In this document: in pieces, positions 34,983-47,695 of the stretch
Layout: every line of letters starts with the position of its first letter
How positions within the stretch are numbered: the first letter of the stretch is position 1
From: Marisa cornuarietis
Lineage: Eukaryota > Mollusca > Gastropoda > Architaenioglossa > Ampullariidae
Direction of reading: 5' to 3'
NCBI GenBank assembly: GCA_004794655.1
Contig: SMMW01000619.1
Coordinates: 1,674,001 to 1,738,000 of the forward strand
Length of the DNA: 64,000 nt
Program-made: the position numbers and the translations under genes
The notes under the pieces: model-generated
Database searches by the model: none
What the model was told of the DNA's origin: nothing
What the model saw: the letters and a program-made list of their open reading frames with translations, nothing else

Positions 34983-35461
34983 GGAGGGGGGAGTTCGTTT
35001 TTCAGCAGTTATTCTGGCGAGTGCACAGAGTATACAAATCGTCGTCGTGTTGGCGAAGAACGAGAGAAATATTCTCTCACACACACGTACACATCCTACG
35101 GAGAGGAAGTAGATAACTGAGTGGTTAGAGTACTGGCATGCACATGTGCACACAGCATTTTTTATTTTGTTTCTAAATTGGGTGTATTTCTCTTCCTTCC
35201 TTTCTTCTGGCGTTGTGCGCAAGATTTTTTACCCGTGTATTGCACCCAGTACAACATTTACCACGGCAACAGCATGGACATGGTGAAAGGTGGGGGGGAG
35301 AAAGAAAACGGCGATAATATTATCGATCTGCTCTCGCTGTCCGACAGGCGGAAAAACGCTCCAGAAGCTAGAATTTCCTTGTCAACAGGAAATTAGCCAT
35401 GACAGGAAAAGGGTCTCACTGTGGGCATGGAAATAATTGACATCGTGCAGTGTCAAGACGA

Positions 35462-36172
35462 ACGGGACTGGACTGTAAAGATGATGATGATGATGATGTA
35501 GGCGGGACTGGACTGTAAAGATGATGATGTAGGTGGGACTGGACTGTAAAGATGATGATGTAGGCGGGACTGGACTGTAAAGATGATGATGTAGGTGGGA
35601 CTGGACTGTAAAGATGATGATGTAGGTGGGACTGGACTGTAAAGATGATGATGTAGGTGGGACTGGACTGTAAAGATGATGATGTAGGCGGGACTGGACT
35701 GTAAAGATGATGATGTAGGTGGGACTGGACTGTAAAGATGATGATGTAGGCGGGACTGGACTGTAAAGATGATGATGTAGGTGGGACTGGACTGTAAAGA
35801 TGATGATGTAGGCGGGACTGGACTGTAAAGATGATGATGATGATGATGTAGGCGGGACTGGACAGTAAAGATGATGATGTAGGCGGGACTGGACTGTAAA
35901 AATGATGATGTAGGCGGGACTGGACTGTAAAGATGATGATGATGTAGGCGGGACTGCACTGTAAAGATGATGATGTAGGCGGGACTAGACTGTAAAGATG
36001 ATGATGTAGGCGAGACTGGACTGTAAAGATGATGATGTAGGCGGGACTGGACTGTAAAGATGATGATGTAGGCGGGACTGGACTGTAAAGATGATGATGT
36101 AGGCGGGACGGGACTGTAAAGATGATGATGTAGGCGGGACGGGACTGGACTGTAAAGATTATGATGTAGGCG
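35462..36172. repeat. Minisatellite, 31-bp unit, about 22 copies
   Basis: The unit begins GGCGGGACTGGACTGTAAAG and ends in ATGATGATGTA. Units differ at a C/T in GGCGGG/GGTGGG and by extra GAT triplets (around 35,485, 35,835 and 35,940). Because 31 is not a multiple of three, a stop-free unit stays open in all frames, which explains the 168-codon frame on the - strand; it is not a gene. Confidence 0.95.
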
Positions 36173-36600
36173 GTAAGTGTAGCTTGACTATGTTACTGCT
36201 AACTGGAGTCTACAGGGGTTTATAGTAGTCCGCTCAACAGATTGGGATGTGACCAAAGTATTAGAATGGATGTTAGAATAGAGCAAAACAATCTCCTTGT
36301 TGAAGTACATCCGTGACTTCGTTCCTGAGAGAGGGAGAGAGAAAATAGGAGTGTACCCTACCTGTATACGGAATGGTACCTGCGGTGTAAAGACATGGGG
36401 AAGGGAAACTGACAGGTAAATGTTTCGCGGTTGTCTTGTTATCCCTGTAGAAGGTAGAGGAGCTAGTGTTGCGAGGTAGTATAGCTGCCAATGTAGAAGA
36501 GCTGATATTTGGAGGTTGTCTAGTTGTCAAATGTAGAAAACAGTAGGTGGACACGTACACAGACGTACAGACACCCACAAACGCGACCTGTTTTATGATT

Positions 36601-36960
36601 GGTATACGAGGTGTGTCTGAAAAGTAACGGGGCTGGTGTTACAAACATTTTATTTCAACTGCAAACAACAAACTACATACTTTCCTCTTTAAAGTACCCC
36701 CCCCTCGAGTCTAATGCACTGTTCCATCCTTCTCTGCCATGCATCTGGAGGGACTTTTCTGGGAGGCCCTCAGCCCCGTCGGTTCGGTCCTCTTAATGGC
36801 CTCCACACTTTCAGGTGAACAGGAGGTTGCTCCAGTACAGAGATGTTCTTCTCGGCCAGGAACTCAGAGCGATGTGGACAGGAACATGTTTGAGATGAAG
36901 TAGCCACCATTTGTACAATACTTTCAATACAACCATTCTGACATATGGAGGTGGACACGT
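36601..36960. mobile_element. Mariner-like transposon remnant
   Basis: After a TA, the sequence ACGAGGTGTGTCTGAAAAGT followed by AACGGG matches the terminal repeat typical of mariner elements (GAGGTGTGTCTGAAAAGTAA type). The next 350 bp have no intact transposase, and I did not find the second terminal repeat. Confidence 0.5.
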
Positions 36961-37574
36961 GACAAGTTCATCGATGATTCAACAATCAGCTGTCAATAAA
37001 TACATCGATACACTAACACCTGTGATAATAAACATGTTGTTATCAGATGTAGTTTCCTAGCGATCTTCAGTCGTGCTGTTAGACAGGCGTTGAAAAATCA
37101 GTTATTTCACAGCGACTTACGAATATCGGGGTGGGGTGGGGGGGTGGGGCTGCTTGTCTCTGTGGAAAACCAGCGATCATGTGTACAGTCAACTGTAAAT
37201 ACCGAGCAAAGACAGCTGGACAGCAACACACAAGATGGCTGCTGCTGGTATATCTTTTTCTGTTTTCTATTTAATCTTGCATGTAGAAATGAGACAGCGA
37301 CAAGTTACACACACACACACACAGAGGAAAATAATTGTGTTTTCTGTAGTCTCGAGGGAGCTTCTTGCTCTGTAAAGTGTCTTGAGGTCTGCTGACAGAC
37401 GAAGCGATGGAAATGTTAAGGAAACGAGATGCAGCAACGAGGCAAATGCCACTGAGGTAGGCACGATCCGGTGGGTCGGGTGTACAGCGGGTAGGAGGAT
37501 GCTTGGACACGTGTCTCTGGGGTGGTAGTGACTTCAATATGGTGTTGGGAATTCTCAACACATTCCAGTGCTGG

Positions 37575-39330
37575 CAGTAGTCACTACAGTACAGTGCTAT
37601 AGCTAGTGACTACAGTATATTGCTATAACTAGTGACTACAGTACTAGTGCAAGTGACTACAATATATTGTTATAGCTAGTGACTACAGGATATTGCTGCT
37701 AGTGACTACAGTACAGTGCTAGTGACTCCAATATTGTGCTATAACTAGTGACTACAGTACTAGTGCAAGTGACTACAATATATTGCTATAGCTAGTGACT
37801 ACAGTACTAGTGCTAGTGACTACAGTATAGTTCTATAACTAGTGACTACAGTATAGGGCTATAACTAGCGACTACAGTACTAGTGCTAGTAACTACAGTA
37901 TAGGGCTATAACTAGCGACTACAGTATAGGGCTATAACTAGCGACTACAGTATAGGGCTATAACTAGCGACTACAGTATAGGGCTATAACTAGTGACTAC
38001 AGTACTAGTGCTAGTGACTACAGTATAGGGCTATAACTAGCGACTACAGTGCTAGTGACTACAGTATAGGGCTATAACTAGTGACTACAGTGCTAGTGAC
38101 TACAGTATAGGGCTATAACTAGCGACTACAGTATAGGGCTATAACTAGTGACTACAGTACTAGTGCTAGTGACTACAGTATAGGGCTATAACTAGCGACT
38201 ACAGTATAGGGCTATAACTAGTGACTACAGTACTAGTGCTAGTGACTACAGTATAGGGCTATAACTAACGACTACAGTATAGGGCTATAACTAGTGACTA
38301 CAGTGCTAGTGACTACAGTATATTGCTATAGCTAGTGAATACAGTAGTATATTGCTGTAGCTAGTGACTACAGTATAGTGCTAGTGAATACAGTATATTG
38401 CTATAGCTAGTGACTATATTGCTATAGCTAGTGACTACAGTACAGTGCTAGTGACTATAGTACTAGTGCTATAGCTAGTGACTATAGTACAATTCTACTA
38501 GTGACTACAGTATAGTGCTAGTGACTACAGTACAGTGCTAGTGACTATAGTACTAGTGCTATAGCTAGTGACTATATTGCTATAGCTAGTGACTACAGTA
38601 CAGTGCTAGTGATTATAGTACTAGTGCTATAGCTAGTGATTATAGTACAATTCTACTAGTGACTACAGTATAGTGCTAGTGACTACAGTACAGTGCTAGT
38701 GACTATAGTACTAGTGCTATAGCTAGTGACTATAGTACAATTCTACTAGTGACTACAGTATAGTGCTAGTGACTACAGTACAGTGCTAGTGACTATAGTA
38801 CTAGTGCTATAGCTAGTGACTATAGTACAATTCTACTAGTGACTACAGTATAGTGCTAGTGACTACAGTACAGTGCTAGTGACTATAGTACTAGTGCTAT
38901 AGCTAGTGACTATAGTACAATTCTACTAGTGACTATAGTACAATACTACTAGTGACTACAGTATAGTGCTAGTGACTATAGTACTAGTGCTATAGCTAGT
39001 GACTATAGTACAATGCTATTAGTGACTACAGTATAGTGCTAGTGAGTACAGTGCTGGTGCTAGCGACTACAATGCTACTAGCGACTACAGTACAGTGCTA
39101 GTGACTACAGTACTGGTGCTAGTGACTACAGTCGTGCTAGTGACTACATTATAGTGCTAGTGACTACAATACAGTGGTAGTGCTAGAGACTACAATACAG
39201 TGCTACTAGTGACTTTAGTGCTAGTGAATACAGTACAGTGCTACTAGTGAGTACAGTACTAGTGCTAGTGACTACAGAGTACAATGCTACTAATGACTAC
39301 AGTGCTAGTGACTACAGTAGTAGTAGACCT
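37575..39330. repeat. Satellite array on the core CTAGTGACTACAGTA, with higher-order structure
   Basis: About 1.75 kb built from short units of the core CTAGTGACTACAGTA joined by GTGCTA, GGGCTATAA or TTGCTATAG. Between about 37,850 and 38,300 a 26-bp unit (with GGGCTATAACTAGCGACTAC) predominates. Between about 38,690 and 38,960 a 90-bp composite repeats exactly (GACTATAGTACTAGTGCTAT at 38,701, 38,791 and 38,881). No long open frame. Confidence 0.95.
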
Positions 39331-39334
39331 GGCT

Positions 39335-40300
39335 ATAGTGAGCAGTCTGTTGGTGATGGTGTGCCGTTGGGTGTAGTAACACCGTGTTGTGAAGTGTGTA
39401 TTGCAGTATTGTTGTGAGTGTACTACTACCAAAAAGATTTGTTGTTACAGTATGGTGCTGGATGTGGTCACTACAGTAAAGCGGTAGTAAAGCCGCGGGC
39501 GGGTATTATATTTAGAGGGAGCGGTGCTGACTACAGTGTATACTCGTATAATATCCCGCGGGTTTTTATATATTGTTATATATTGTTATATATTGTTCAC
39601 GTAACATTTTTACTGCTTATATTTTTTTACCCTGGCTTTGTTTCTGGCTTGCACATCTCTCTCCTATTTCCCCATCACGTGACCTGCGGTAATCTTCCCG
39701 CCACGTGTCAGATGTGTGGAGGGCAGAAAGTTCTGCGAGAGAGCTTCTGAAAAGACAATCGTTGTTGTGGCTTACTGCTGACATGATTTGTGTACAAAGC
39801 CTTGCTTTTGTGACCAGAAAGACAATCTGGTCATATCTTTATTTTTTTAACTATGGGCGGTGTTTGCGACAGAGCTGGAACTACCTGTCCGCACACCTGA
39901 TAACAAAAGGCTTGTGCTAAGCCAGTGTTTACATTACCTGAAAACATCGTCTATTTCCAGCCTTGATATCAGCGTACTCAGTTCTGTAAGGGTGATAGTT
40001 TATGTTTCCAGTCCTAGTTGGATAAGACATTTAGTGATACCCAGCAGGGTTTAAGCTCCAGATGCTGGAATATATACAAGATCCTTTCCAGAGGGAAGGG
40101 GGGAAGTCTTAATTGTTACTCATCACTTTACTACACAAAAATCTGTTGCACCTTTCGACAAAGTCATATACAGATCATACTACAAAAATAATTTGAGTTG
40201 TAATAAACAGTAAGTTTAAAATTAGACACAGTGAACTACTTAAGCTTTTATTGTTTTAACGCCGATGGCTACCAATGGCCAAGACACGCCATGACAAGCG
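39335..40300. other. Non-coding stretch between two tandem arrays
   Basis: AT-rich, with a TATATTGT triplication at about 39,568-39,596. A 110-codon frame at 39,418-39,750 has no recognisable motif. Confidence 0.5.
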
Positions 40301-40304
40301 TGCA

Positions 40305-40494
40305 GAGAAGAGAACTATACAAGTCCATCCTGTGTGTACAAGTGGGTATGTCTGGTAGACCAGAGAAGAGAACTATACAAGTCCATCCTGTGTGTACAAG
40401 TGGGTATGTCTGGTAGACCAGAGAAGAGACTATACAAGTCCATCCTGTGTGTACAAGTGGGTATGTCTGGTAGACCAGAGAAGAGAACTATACA
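40305..40494. repeat. Tandem repeat, 58-bp unit, 3.3 copies
   Basis: Units start at 40,305, 40,363, 40,421 and 40,478 with GAGAAGAGAACTATACAAGT (one A missing in the third). They are nearly identical, so the duplication is recent. Confidence 0.95.
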
Positions 40495-40929
40495 ATGCAA
40501 GCCTCTAGAGTATTTAATGAGGAATCCACCACCACCTCAGCCCTTGAGGAACTCACGCGCGCCGTGTCACGCTGCACGTTCTGATCGCACAGTCACGTGC
40601 ACTCGCAACTCATTCATTCCACGTGATTGCTCACTCACAAGGGCCCTGGGCAGGCGAGGGGCGGAATTACCTCCAGCCTGGGCTTCACCATTCGTTTTGG
40701 CGGACATGTTGACAGCAATACCGTTGACGATAAGGTTTTGAGATACACACCTATCTCCGGTGTTCTCCTGCTGGAGGCACTGGATGTTCACACGAGATTG
40801 CTGGCACTGACCCCACTACAGCCACCCACCCACCCACCATCACTGAATCCGTAGAATAGCGGTCACACGGCAGAGCGAATAGTACGCGGAGTTCACTTCT
40901 GTCCTTGAAGACCTCCACGATTGGTGACA

Positions 40930-41195
40930 CGTGTGACACTCAGAGACAGACACGTGTGTGTGACACTCAGAGACTGACACGTGTGTGTGACACTCAGAGA
41001 CTGACACGTGTGTGTGACACTCAGAGACTGACACGTGTGTGTGACAATCAGAGACTGACACGTGTGTGTGACACTCAGAGACTGACACGTGTGTGTCACA
41101 CTCAGAGACTGACACGTGTGTGTCACACTCAGAGACTGACACGTGTGTGTCACACTCAGAGACTGACACGTGTGTGTCACACTCAGAGACTCCTC
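40930..41195. repeat. Tandem repeat, 27-bp unit, about 10 copies, one CACGTG per unit
   Basis: The unit is TGACACTCAGAGACTGACAC followed by GTGTGTG. The upstream units read GTGTGTGACAC and the last four GTGTGTCACAC, so a G/C variant is grouped in two blocks. The unit is a multiple of three with no stop, giving repetitive open frames on both strands (THTCQSLSV-type), which I do not regard as genes. Confidence 0.95.
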
Positions 41196-41199
41196 TCAT

Positions 41200-41782
41200 G
41201 TCACTGACGAGTCCTCCAACATGAAATCTCAAGGAGAAACACAAATCTCTTCCGTTGACATCCGCGGGCTTAACTTGTTTCAAGATATGGTGATTCCCTT
41301 AAGTGTTTACCTCGACAACGGGAATAGATGGTTATTCACCTCTACTTTATAGTCAGAAATGGTATCTTGTCCAGTGTTGAGTCCAGTCGGGTGGATTTAC
41401 AGGGTGGGCTGTGTCGCCGTCATGGAGCCTCAGCTACAGGCTCGGTGTAGAAGTGGATTAAAACATTGCAACTATTGTAGGCCTTTAAACCGCAAAGTCA
41501 GGGGCAGAGCCGATGGTGCGGAAACGGTGTTATCACAGTTGAACCCTTCACGTCCCTACTCCCCGTACAGCACGTGCACACACCGTAAAGTGGAGACGAC
41601 CTTGACCTTCTGAAGACTGGCCTTGCACCGGCTCACAAGGTTGTGGAAGATGAAAGATGCAGTTGGAACATTTCACTGGACGAAGGGTGATTAGAAATCT
41701 TACGCTTATCACGCGGGTTTTAACTGTGTGAGTGAGTGAATAAACCCGGCTGTGACAGCACACGTGTACAAACACATTAAAG

Positions 41783-41813
<31 letters not shown>

Positions 41814-43820
41814 ACCGTTATCATTACTGTGCTATGCATTCGAAATCCCATTGAGCAATATTTGTACTTTTCGGGGAAATGGCATGTCATCACATCATCA
41901 TTAATTTTATCACTTTCTGGGGGGAGATAAGAAGAGATAGAACGAAAGCATAATTAGTTAGAGAAAATTAATTGCTTTGAAGAAAATCTTATGGTCGTTG
42001 AGTAATCGGCTTTGTGTTTCTTTTGTGTAGCATGCGGCAGTGACTTCACCAGGATTCCCAGTTCCACCACCGGGGGGTGGGGGAGGTGTAATGTGACAAG
42101 CGATTCTGATATCACACGGTATTCAACAACGAAGTTCTGGGAGGGGGTGGGGGTGAATAATTGGATCCGCCTTCCTCCACACGAGTTGGTTGTGTTTATC
42201 CACAGCGGAATAAAGGCGTTTTCTAGAACAAATCAAATTTTTGTTTTGAACAGAAATGTACAGCAAAGATTGACAGAAATGTGCGTTTTTACAGCTAAAG
42301 ATCGATGTTGAGTGGAGACACCAGTCAGCGCGTGATTAAAGGAAAGTGGGTGTGGTGGTGGTGGGTGTGGTGGTGGTGGGTGTGGTGCTGGCGCCGGGCT
42401 TTGCTGACCTGTGTGTGACCCGTAGTCACTGGAATGTAAGTGTGTGGTTGTGATGATGTAGTAGTGCAGTACAGTCGTGACTATTGTCATGTCTTCACGG
42501 AGAAAACAAGTGTTGACATGATCGGCACATGCACACACACACACACACAGGTGCACGGCAGTGATAACTGCTGAGGCCGGCCTGTGCCACACAAGCAGCA
42601 GCCGTTGGCGTGTGACGTATTTCCGGCTAACAACACTGTGCGCAGTGTAACAACAGGACCCCTGCTTGTCCTGCTACACTATGGGGCATGGGTCTGTCAT
42701 GGAGGACTCACATGTGTGCAGGTCTGGTCACGGAACATGTGCACATTTCATGCCCCCCCCCCCTTTTACCTACACTCACACCTCGCATGACCCCAACACC
42801 ACCCGTTCTTTGTAATTATGGCCGCAGGTAGGTAAGATTGTCTACTTTGTCCGCGGTCGTCTCCACATCCTTTACCATCCACCAGTATCGTCATTATCAT
42901 ATTTTTTCTTCATTTTTGCGTGGGTGGGGGGGGATGTTGATTAGCATCCAGTGGAGGAAAAGTATATCGGCAGTTCATCTCTGGGTAAATATCCCGAAGT
43001 TGCGAGAAAACTGGCTGGTTAAATTAACCCGAAAGTCAGGTAAGCTCCTGATTAATTATCTACTGAACATGTAAAGTTACCTAACCCACCGACATTGTAT
43101 GAATTCTCCCCGAATGGGTGCCATTACCGTTGTTTGGTCAAAGGGGGAAACCGGGAAACTAAGAACTAAAATGAAAACCATAAAAAGAAATCGAAAAGCA
43201 AACCAAAAATCTATAACAGGAGCCATGGCGTACACCTACCTCCGACCTGTGCACTGAAGTTTCCCCGCTTTCGTCATCGGCGACCCAAAGCTGTAATGAA
43301 TCAGAATAGTCAGACCTCAAACAGTCTGATTAGGTCTTCCGGTCCTCTGACTCTGCAATGGGGGCATCCTAACAGCTATGCGGTGCTTTAGAGGAAGTAA
43401 CAACCCTTCAAACCCAAATTTCCCCTCCGACCCACTCTCAAAAAAAAATTTTTTTTCGTTCATGAAAAACCCATTTGTTTAATGTCATGTATGATGTGTT
43501 TTGAAAGATTGATGACTTCACTAGACGCCATCTTGGTAGTCCGACACTCAAAATATGCGATGAACATTTTGATCGAACGTGTATACAGTTGTTCTTTAAG
43601 TTATCTGAATCTCTGGGTCCGTAAGTCATTATAAAGCATGGTAAAGAGTGACAAGATGGCGACATAATGATCAAATACTGACTCGACTTGCCGTCAGCTA
43701 CCAAGATGGCACTTCCTGCGGTCTCATCTACAACATACAGCTTAGTCTCGGTACACAAACATTGAACATAAACCCCTGCATTGTGAGTGGTTGAACAGTC
43801 AACGCGGGTCTCTGCTCTTG
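41200..43820. other. Non-coding stretch with simple repeats
   Basis: Holds a CA repeat at 41,785-41,811, G-rich runs at 42,075-42,155, a GGTGGTGGTGG tract at 42,350-42,390, a short CA repeat at 42,532-42,550, and poly-C at 42,751-42,763. Frames of 80-120 codons here follow the repeats and have no motifs. Confidence 0.5.
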
Positions 43821-43824
43821 GCGA

Positions 43825-44240
43825 TAACCATTGCTATGTCTGTCTACACTGTCTGGTGCAGCTGGTCGTATAGTTGCTAATCACTGTTATGTGTGTCTAC
43901 ACTGTGTCAGGTGCAGCTGGTTGTATAGTTGCTAATCACTGTTATGTCTGTCTACACTGTCTGGTGCAGCTGGTCGTATAGTTGCTAATCACTGTTATGT
44001 GTGTCTACACTGTCTGGTGCAGCTGGTCGTATAGTTGCTAATCACTGTTATGTGTGTCTACACTGTCTGGTGCAGCTGGTCGTATAGTTGCTAATCATTG
44101 TTATGTGTGTCTACACTGTCAGGTGCAGCTGGTCGTATAGTTGCTAATCATTGTTATGTGTGTCTACACTGTCAGGTGCAGCTGGTCGTATAGTTGCTAA
44201 TCACTGTTATGTGTGTCTACACTGTGTCAGGTGTAGCTGC
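43825..44240. repeat. Tandem repeat, about 53-bp unit, 7-8 copies
   Basis: The unit starts GTGCAGCTGGTCGTATAGTT and continues GCTAATCACTGTTATGTGTG then TCTACACTGTCTG. Variants carry GTGTCAG in place of GTCTG. The last unit is degenerate (GTGTAGCTGCTTGCATATAG). Confidence 0.95.
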
Positions 44241-45512
44241 TTGCATATAGTAGTTCAGTTTGCATGAAGTTCGTCAGCTTCACTTGCTGTAATAAAAATG
44301 GTCCCTGTTCTCCCACTCGTTTTTGTGGTTCGATTGGCTGTTGTCCTCCTCAGGCCAAGCGAGGGAATATTAGTGTTTATCGGGTTACTGGAGGTGAACC
44401 TCGACACTCCACGTGTTACGGAGCGGATGGCCGTCAAACAATCAGCTTACATACAATGCTTGCAGCCTGTTCGACAGTAACCAGGACCCCGGTGCACAAT
44501 AACAATAGATTTGGTCCCATGGTTGGCCTCCACGTTGAAGAATGACTTTCGCTGGAGCGATCTCATTAGCATATTAAATGATACAAACCAGCGGACATGC
44601 TTACTGAAGGTTCATCCTCCAGCAGTGCATGCACAACACGTTTGACTCAAGAAGCTTTTGCATGATAAGAGAAGAGGTGCTGAGGGGACAACAATGCTCA
44701 TCAAACAGATGAGGCATGTACCTTCTCAAGTCCTTCAAAATAGAAACAAACCCCTTTTGCCCTCCCTTTTCCGAAAGAGTATACACGATGCATTCCCTTG
44801 GCATTTTTTGGCACTTTGCGTGGCTTCTGACCATTGTTCATTCTTCCCATTTTTCCTTCGTAATAAAGTATACACCACGTGCCGCAGCTGAAAGGCAGCT
44901 GTTTGCCGATGTGCACGTGTGTCCTGTGCCTGACGGCTCGCCACCCTGCCTCGTGCCAGCTTCATCGGAAGCTTTTGTGATCAGCATCGCCCTGGACTGG
45001 ACGACTTGTCTCAGTTTTGTCACAGTAGCCAGGAAAGTGCTATCATTATCTCGCCCACCCGACTTTACCTCGTGTGAGTGTAGATAGGGGAGGAATATAA
45101 TTCATATTCGTCTGTGAAACCTGTCTGGCAATGACCAGCCCACTGCTCGACAGGTAGGGGTCAAGAACCACTCTTTCGCTCCCGTTATCACAATTATTCG
45201 TATGCGTTTGTACAACGCATCTAAATGGAGCATTTTTAAAAAATCTATATTTGCTTCTTTAGAACAGTTTGAAGTTTTAAAATAAGTTGTGCAACTAGCC
45301 TCAAGATTGTACATGTGTGTGCGGACTTTGTGAAGGCCTCAGCCAGTGGGAGAGCTAAGCCCATATGTTAATGAGGCGTATCTGTGTACAAGCGTGAGGT
45401 CACGTGCTTGTCTTCTCTTTACATGGCGATGTTTGTGGACTAACTCAAACCGATCTTGCCAACATAATTTGATTGAAATAAAAACGCTATTCTGCTTGGC
45501 AATGGAAATGGT

Positions 45513-45513
<1 letters not shown>

Positions 45514-45585
<72 letters not shown>
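45514..45585. repeat. TG microsatellite
   Basis: About 36 GT units without interruption. Confidence 0.95.
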
Positions 45586-45589
<4 letters not shown>

Positions 45590-47640
45590 AGAGAGATTTT
45601 TATTTTCATTATTTGTAGCTTTGAGGAACTTGAAGAAGGTATCACTTAGTGCTTAACCGGCTTAAACATTAGAATTCAATCAGATCATAGGAAGGATTAG
45701 AATTACGTGTGTGTGTTTTTTGTTTATTTATTTATTTTGTTTTGGTATTTTGAAGCGTGTGAGTTGTGTCAGATATAAGAATCTGGGTGACAGATAACCG
45801 AACTAGGAGAGTGGACTGAGTGTCCCTGACTTGGCTGTTCCTGCAACGTCCCATTGATAGCTGTGATGCCCTAAACAAATGTATGGGGTTTCGGGTGCTA
45901 ACTACAAATTCATTCTGGGAAAATCAGCTGGACTCTGCTGTCCAGCTGTGACACCAAATGAGTCTAGGAGAGTGGGGGCTGCTCTGGGATGTTGCTTGAC
46001 GAACAATTTGTAGAGCAGTCGGTAGGTAGCCAGGGGAGTGATGGGAAATAGGATGGGCAATGGAAGGGCAAGAACCGAAAACGAAAACGAAGGAACAATA
46101 GGCAGCGAGAGAGAGAATGTATGTGTGTGTGTGTGTGTGTGCACGCGCGCACGCGCTAGTCGTGAGTGTATTGGTGTTTGTGATGGTGTGTGTGTGTCGT
46201 CTTAATCCTGGGGAAAGAGATGCTTTACTTTTATTGTTGTTTATCAAAATAGCTTCCGAAGCACATCTCTGTGTATTGCACTGTATTACAAATTGTATGT
46301 ATTAGGTAAACACAGAATTCTCTCTCTCTGTGGGTTGTGTGTGTGTGTGTGGGGGGGGGTGAGATGTACAGAATTGTAGCACATCCTGACTGAACAAAGC
46401 CAGGAGGCTGGCTGTTTACAAACCATGGACTGGCCTGGCTTTGTTTAGCAAGGCATTATACACACGGAGCCCAGTCTTGTAGTCGAAAAGAATTTTCTTG
46501 GATTCTGTAATGAGACTTCCACTCGCAAGGCTTTGAACTGATTTGATCTCTGTTTCTGTGATACTATATTACATATATCACGAATCGTTTTGTAACATGG
46601 AATTTCTATACACGAAACCAAAGTAAACAGAGCCGTTTGCGTGTGTGCGCGTGTTTATGTATGTGTATGTGTGTGTGTACGTATGTAAATATGTGCTGTG
46701 TATGTGATGTACAAATGGTAAGACATTCTTACCGAACAAAAACCAGAAGCGAGGCTGTTTATAAACGAGCGACTGGCCTGGTACTGTTTGGCGAGGGCTT
46801 ATACACACCAATCTCGTAGCCGAAAAGAATTTTCTTGATCCTTAAATGAGACTTCCGCCCGCCAGGCTTTGAACTTGAACAGCACGAAACTTATGTCAGG
46901 GCCACTGGTCTCTTGAGTGGAGCTAAGTCCTGGAAATACACACAACCTCTACTTCTGACTAAGACAGGCATTTGTCATGAGTTGCACATTGTCTTGGTGT
47001 GGGATACATTCAGGAGCTATAACTGCTATATAATGTGTCAGGGGAGGCGATATACTCCAAGTAATGTCATGTCCTGGTAGGTGATATCTGGTGACAAGCT
47101 GTGTAAAATGTCCTGACAGGTAATAGATTCAGACAAATTTTGTGACATATGGTAAGGGCAATAGACTGAGAGGTTGTGTGAGGTCTTCTGGTAAGTGATT
47201 TAATTATTCTGAGAAGTTGTGAACTGTCTTAATAAACGATATATTTAGTGATATATTTAGTGATATATTTAGTGATATATTTAGAGCAGTTTTGTGAACT
47301 ATGGTAAGCACAGTAGGCTGGGCCCAAGCTGTGTAAAGTGTCATGTTAACCTGCTACTAACCTGCTGTTAACCTGCTAACATGTTCATTCTGAGAAACTA
47401 TGTGAACAATGTGTTAATGAGAAATTATTTTAGGTTCCCGATTATATTTTTTTCAGGGTAATGGGTGGGTGATTCAAGGGTGTATTCTTTGTTGACTTCT
47501 GGGCTCTGTGCCTAATTTCAAAAGTTAATTAAGTTCTTGAGTTAATGATGCTGCAATTTAAGTAAATAGTATTGTAATGAAGGTGCGCATTACGAGACCA
47601 GTATATCTCGGGTGTAATGAGCCATCCGAACACCTGTGTA

Positions 47641-47644
47641 TGTC

Positions 47645-47691
<47 letters not shown>
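47641..47691. repeat. TG microsatellite
   Basis: TGTC/TG start followed by about 22 perfect TG units. Confidence 0.95.

Positions 47692-47695
<4 letters not shown>

Noticed and set aside
35110..35150. tRNA-like ACTGAGTGGTTAGAGTACTG
   Set aside because: An A-box-like sequence only; no B box within the expected distance and no cloverleaf.
35453..35959. 168-codon repetitive frame on the - strand
   Set aside because: It is the translated 31-bp minisatellite; the unit is stop-free in every frame, so the openness is automatic.
40930..41195. CRISPR-like look of regular 27-bp repeats
   Set aside because: There are no unique spacers between repeats, and the genome is eukaryotic.
40840..41283. 147-codon frame rich in SVSECDTHV-type repeats, and antisense partners
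   Set aside because: A 27-bp unit without stops gives open frames on both strands; no start context, signal or flanking exon supports a gene.
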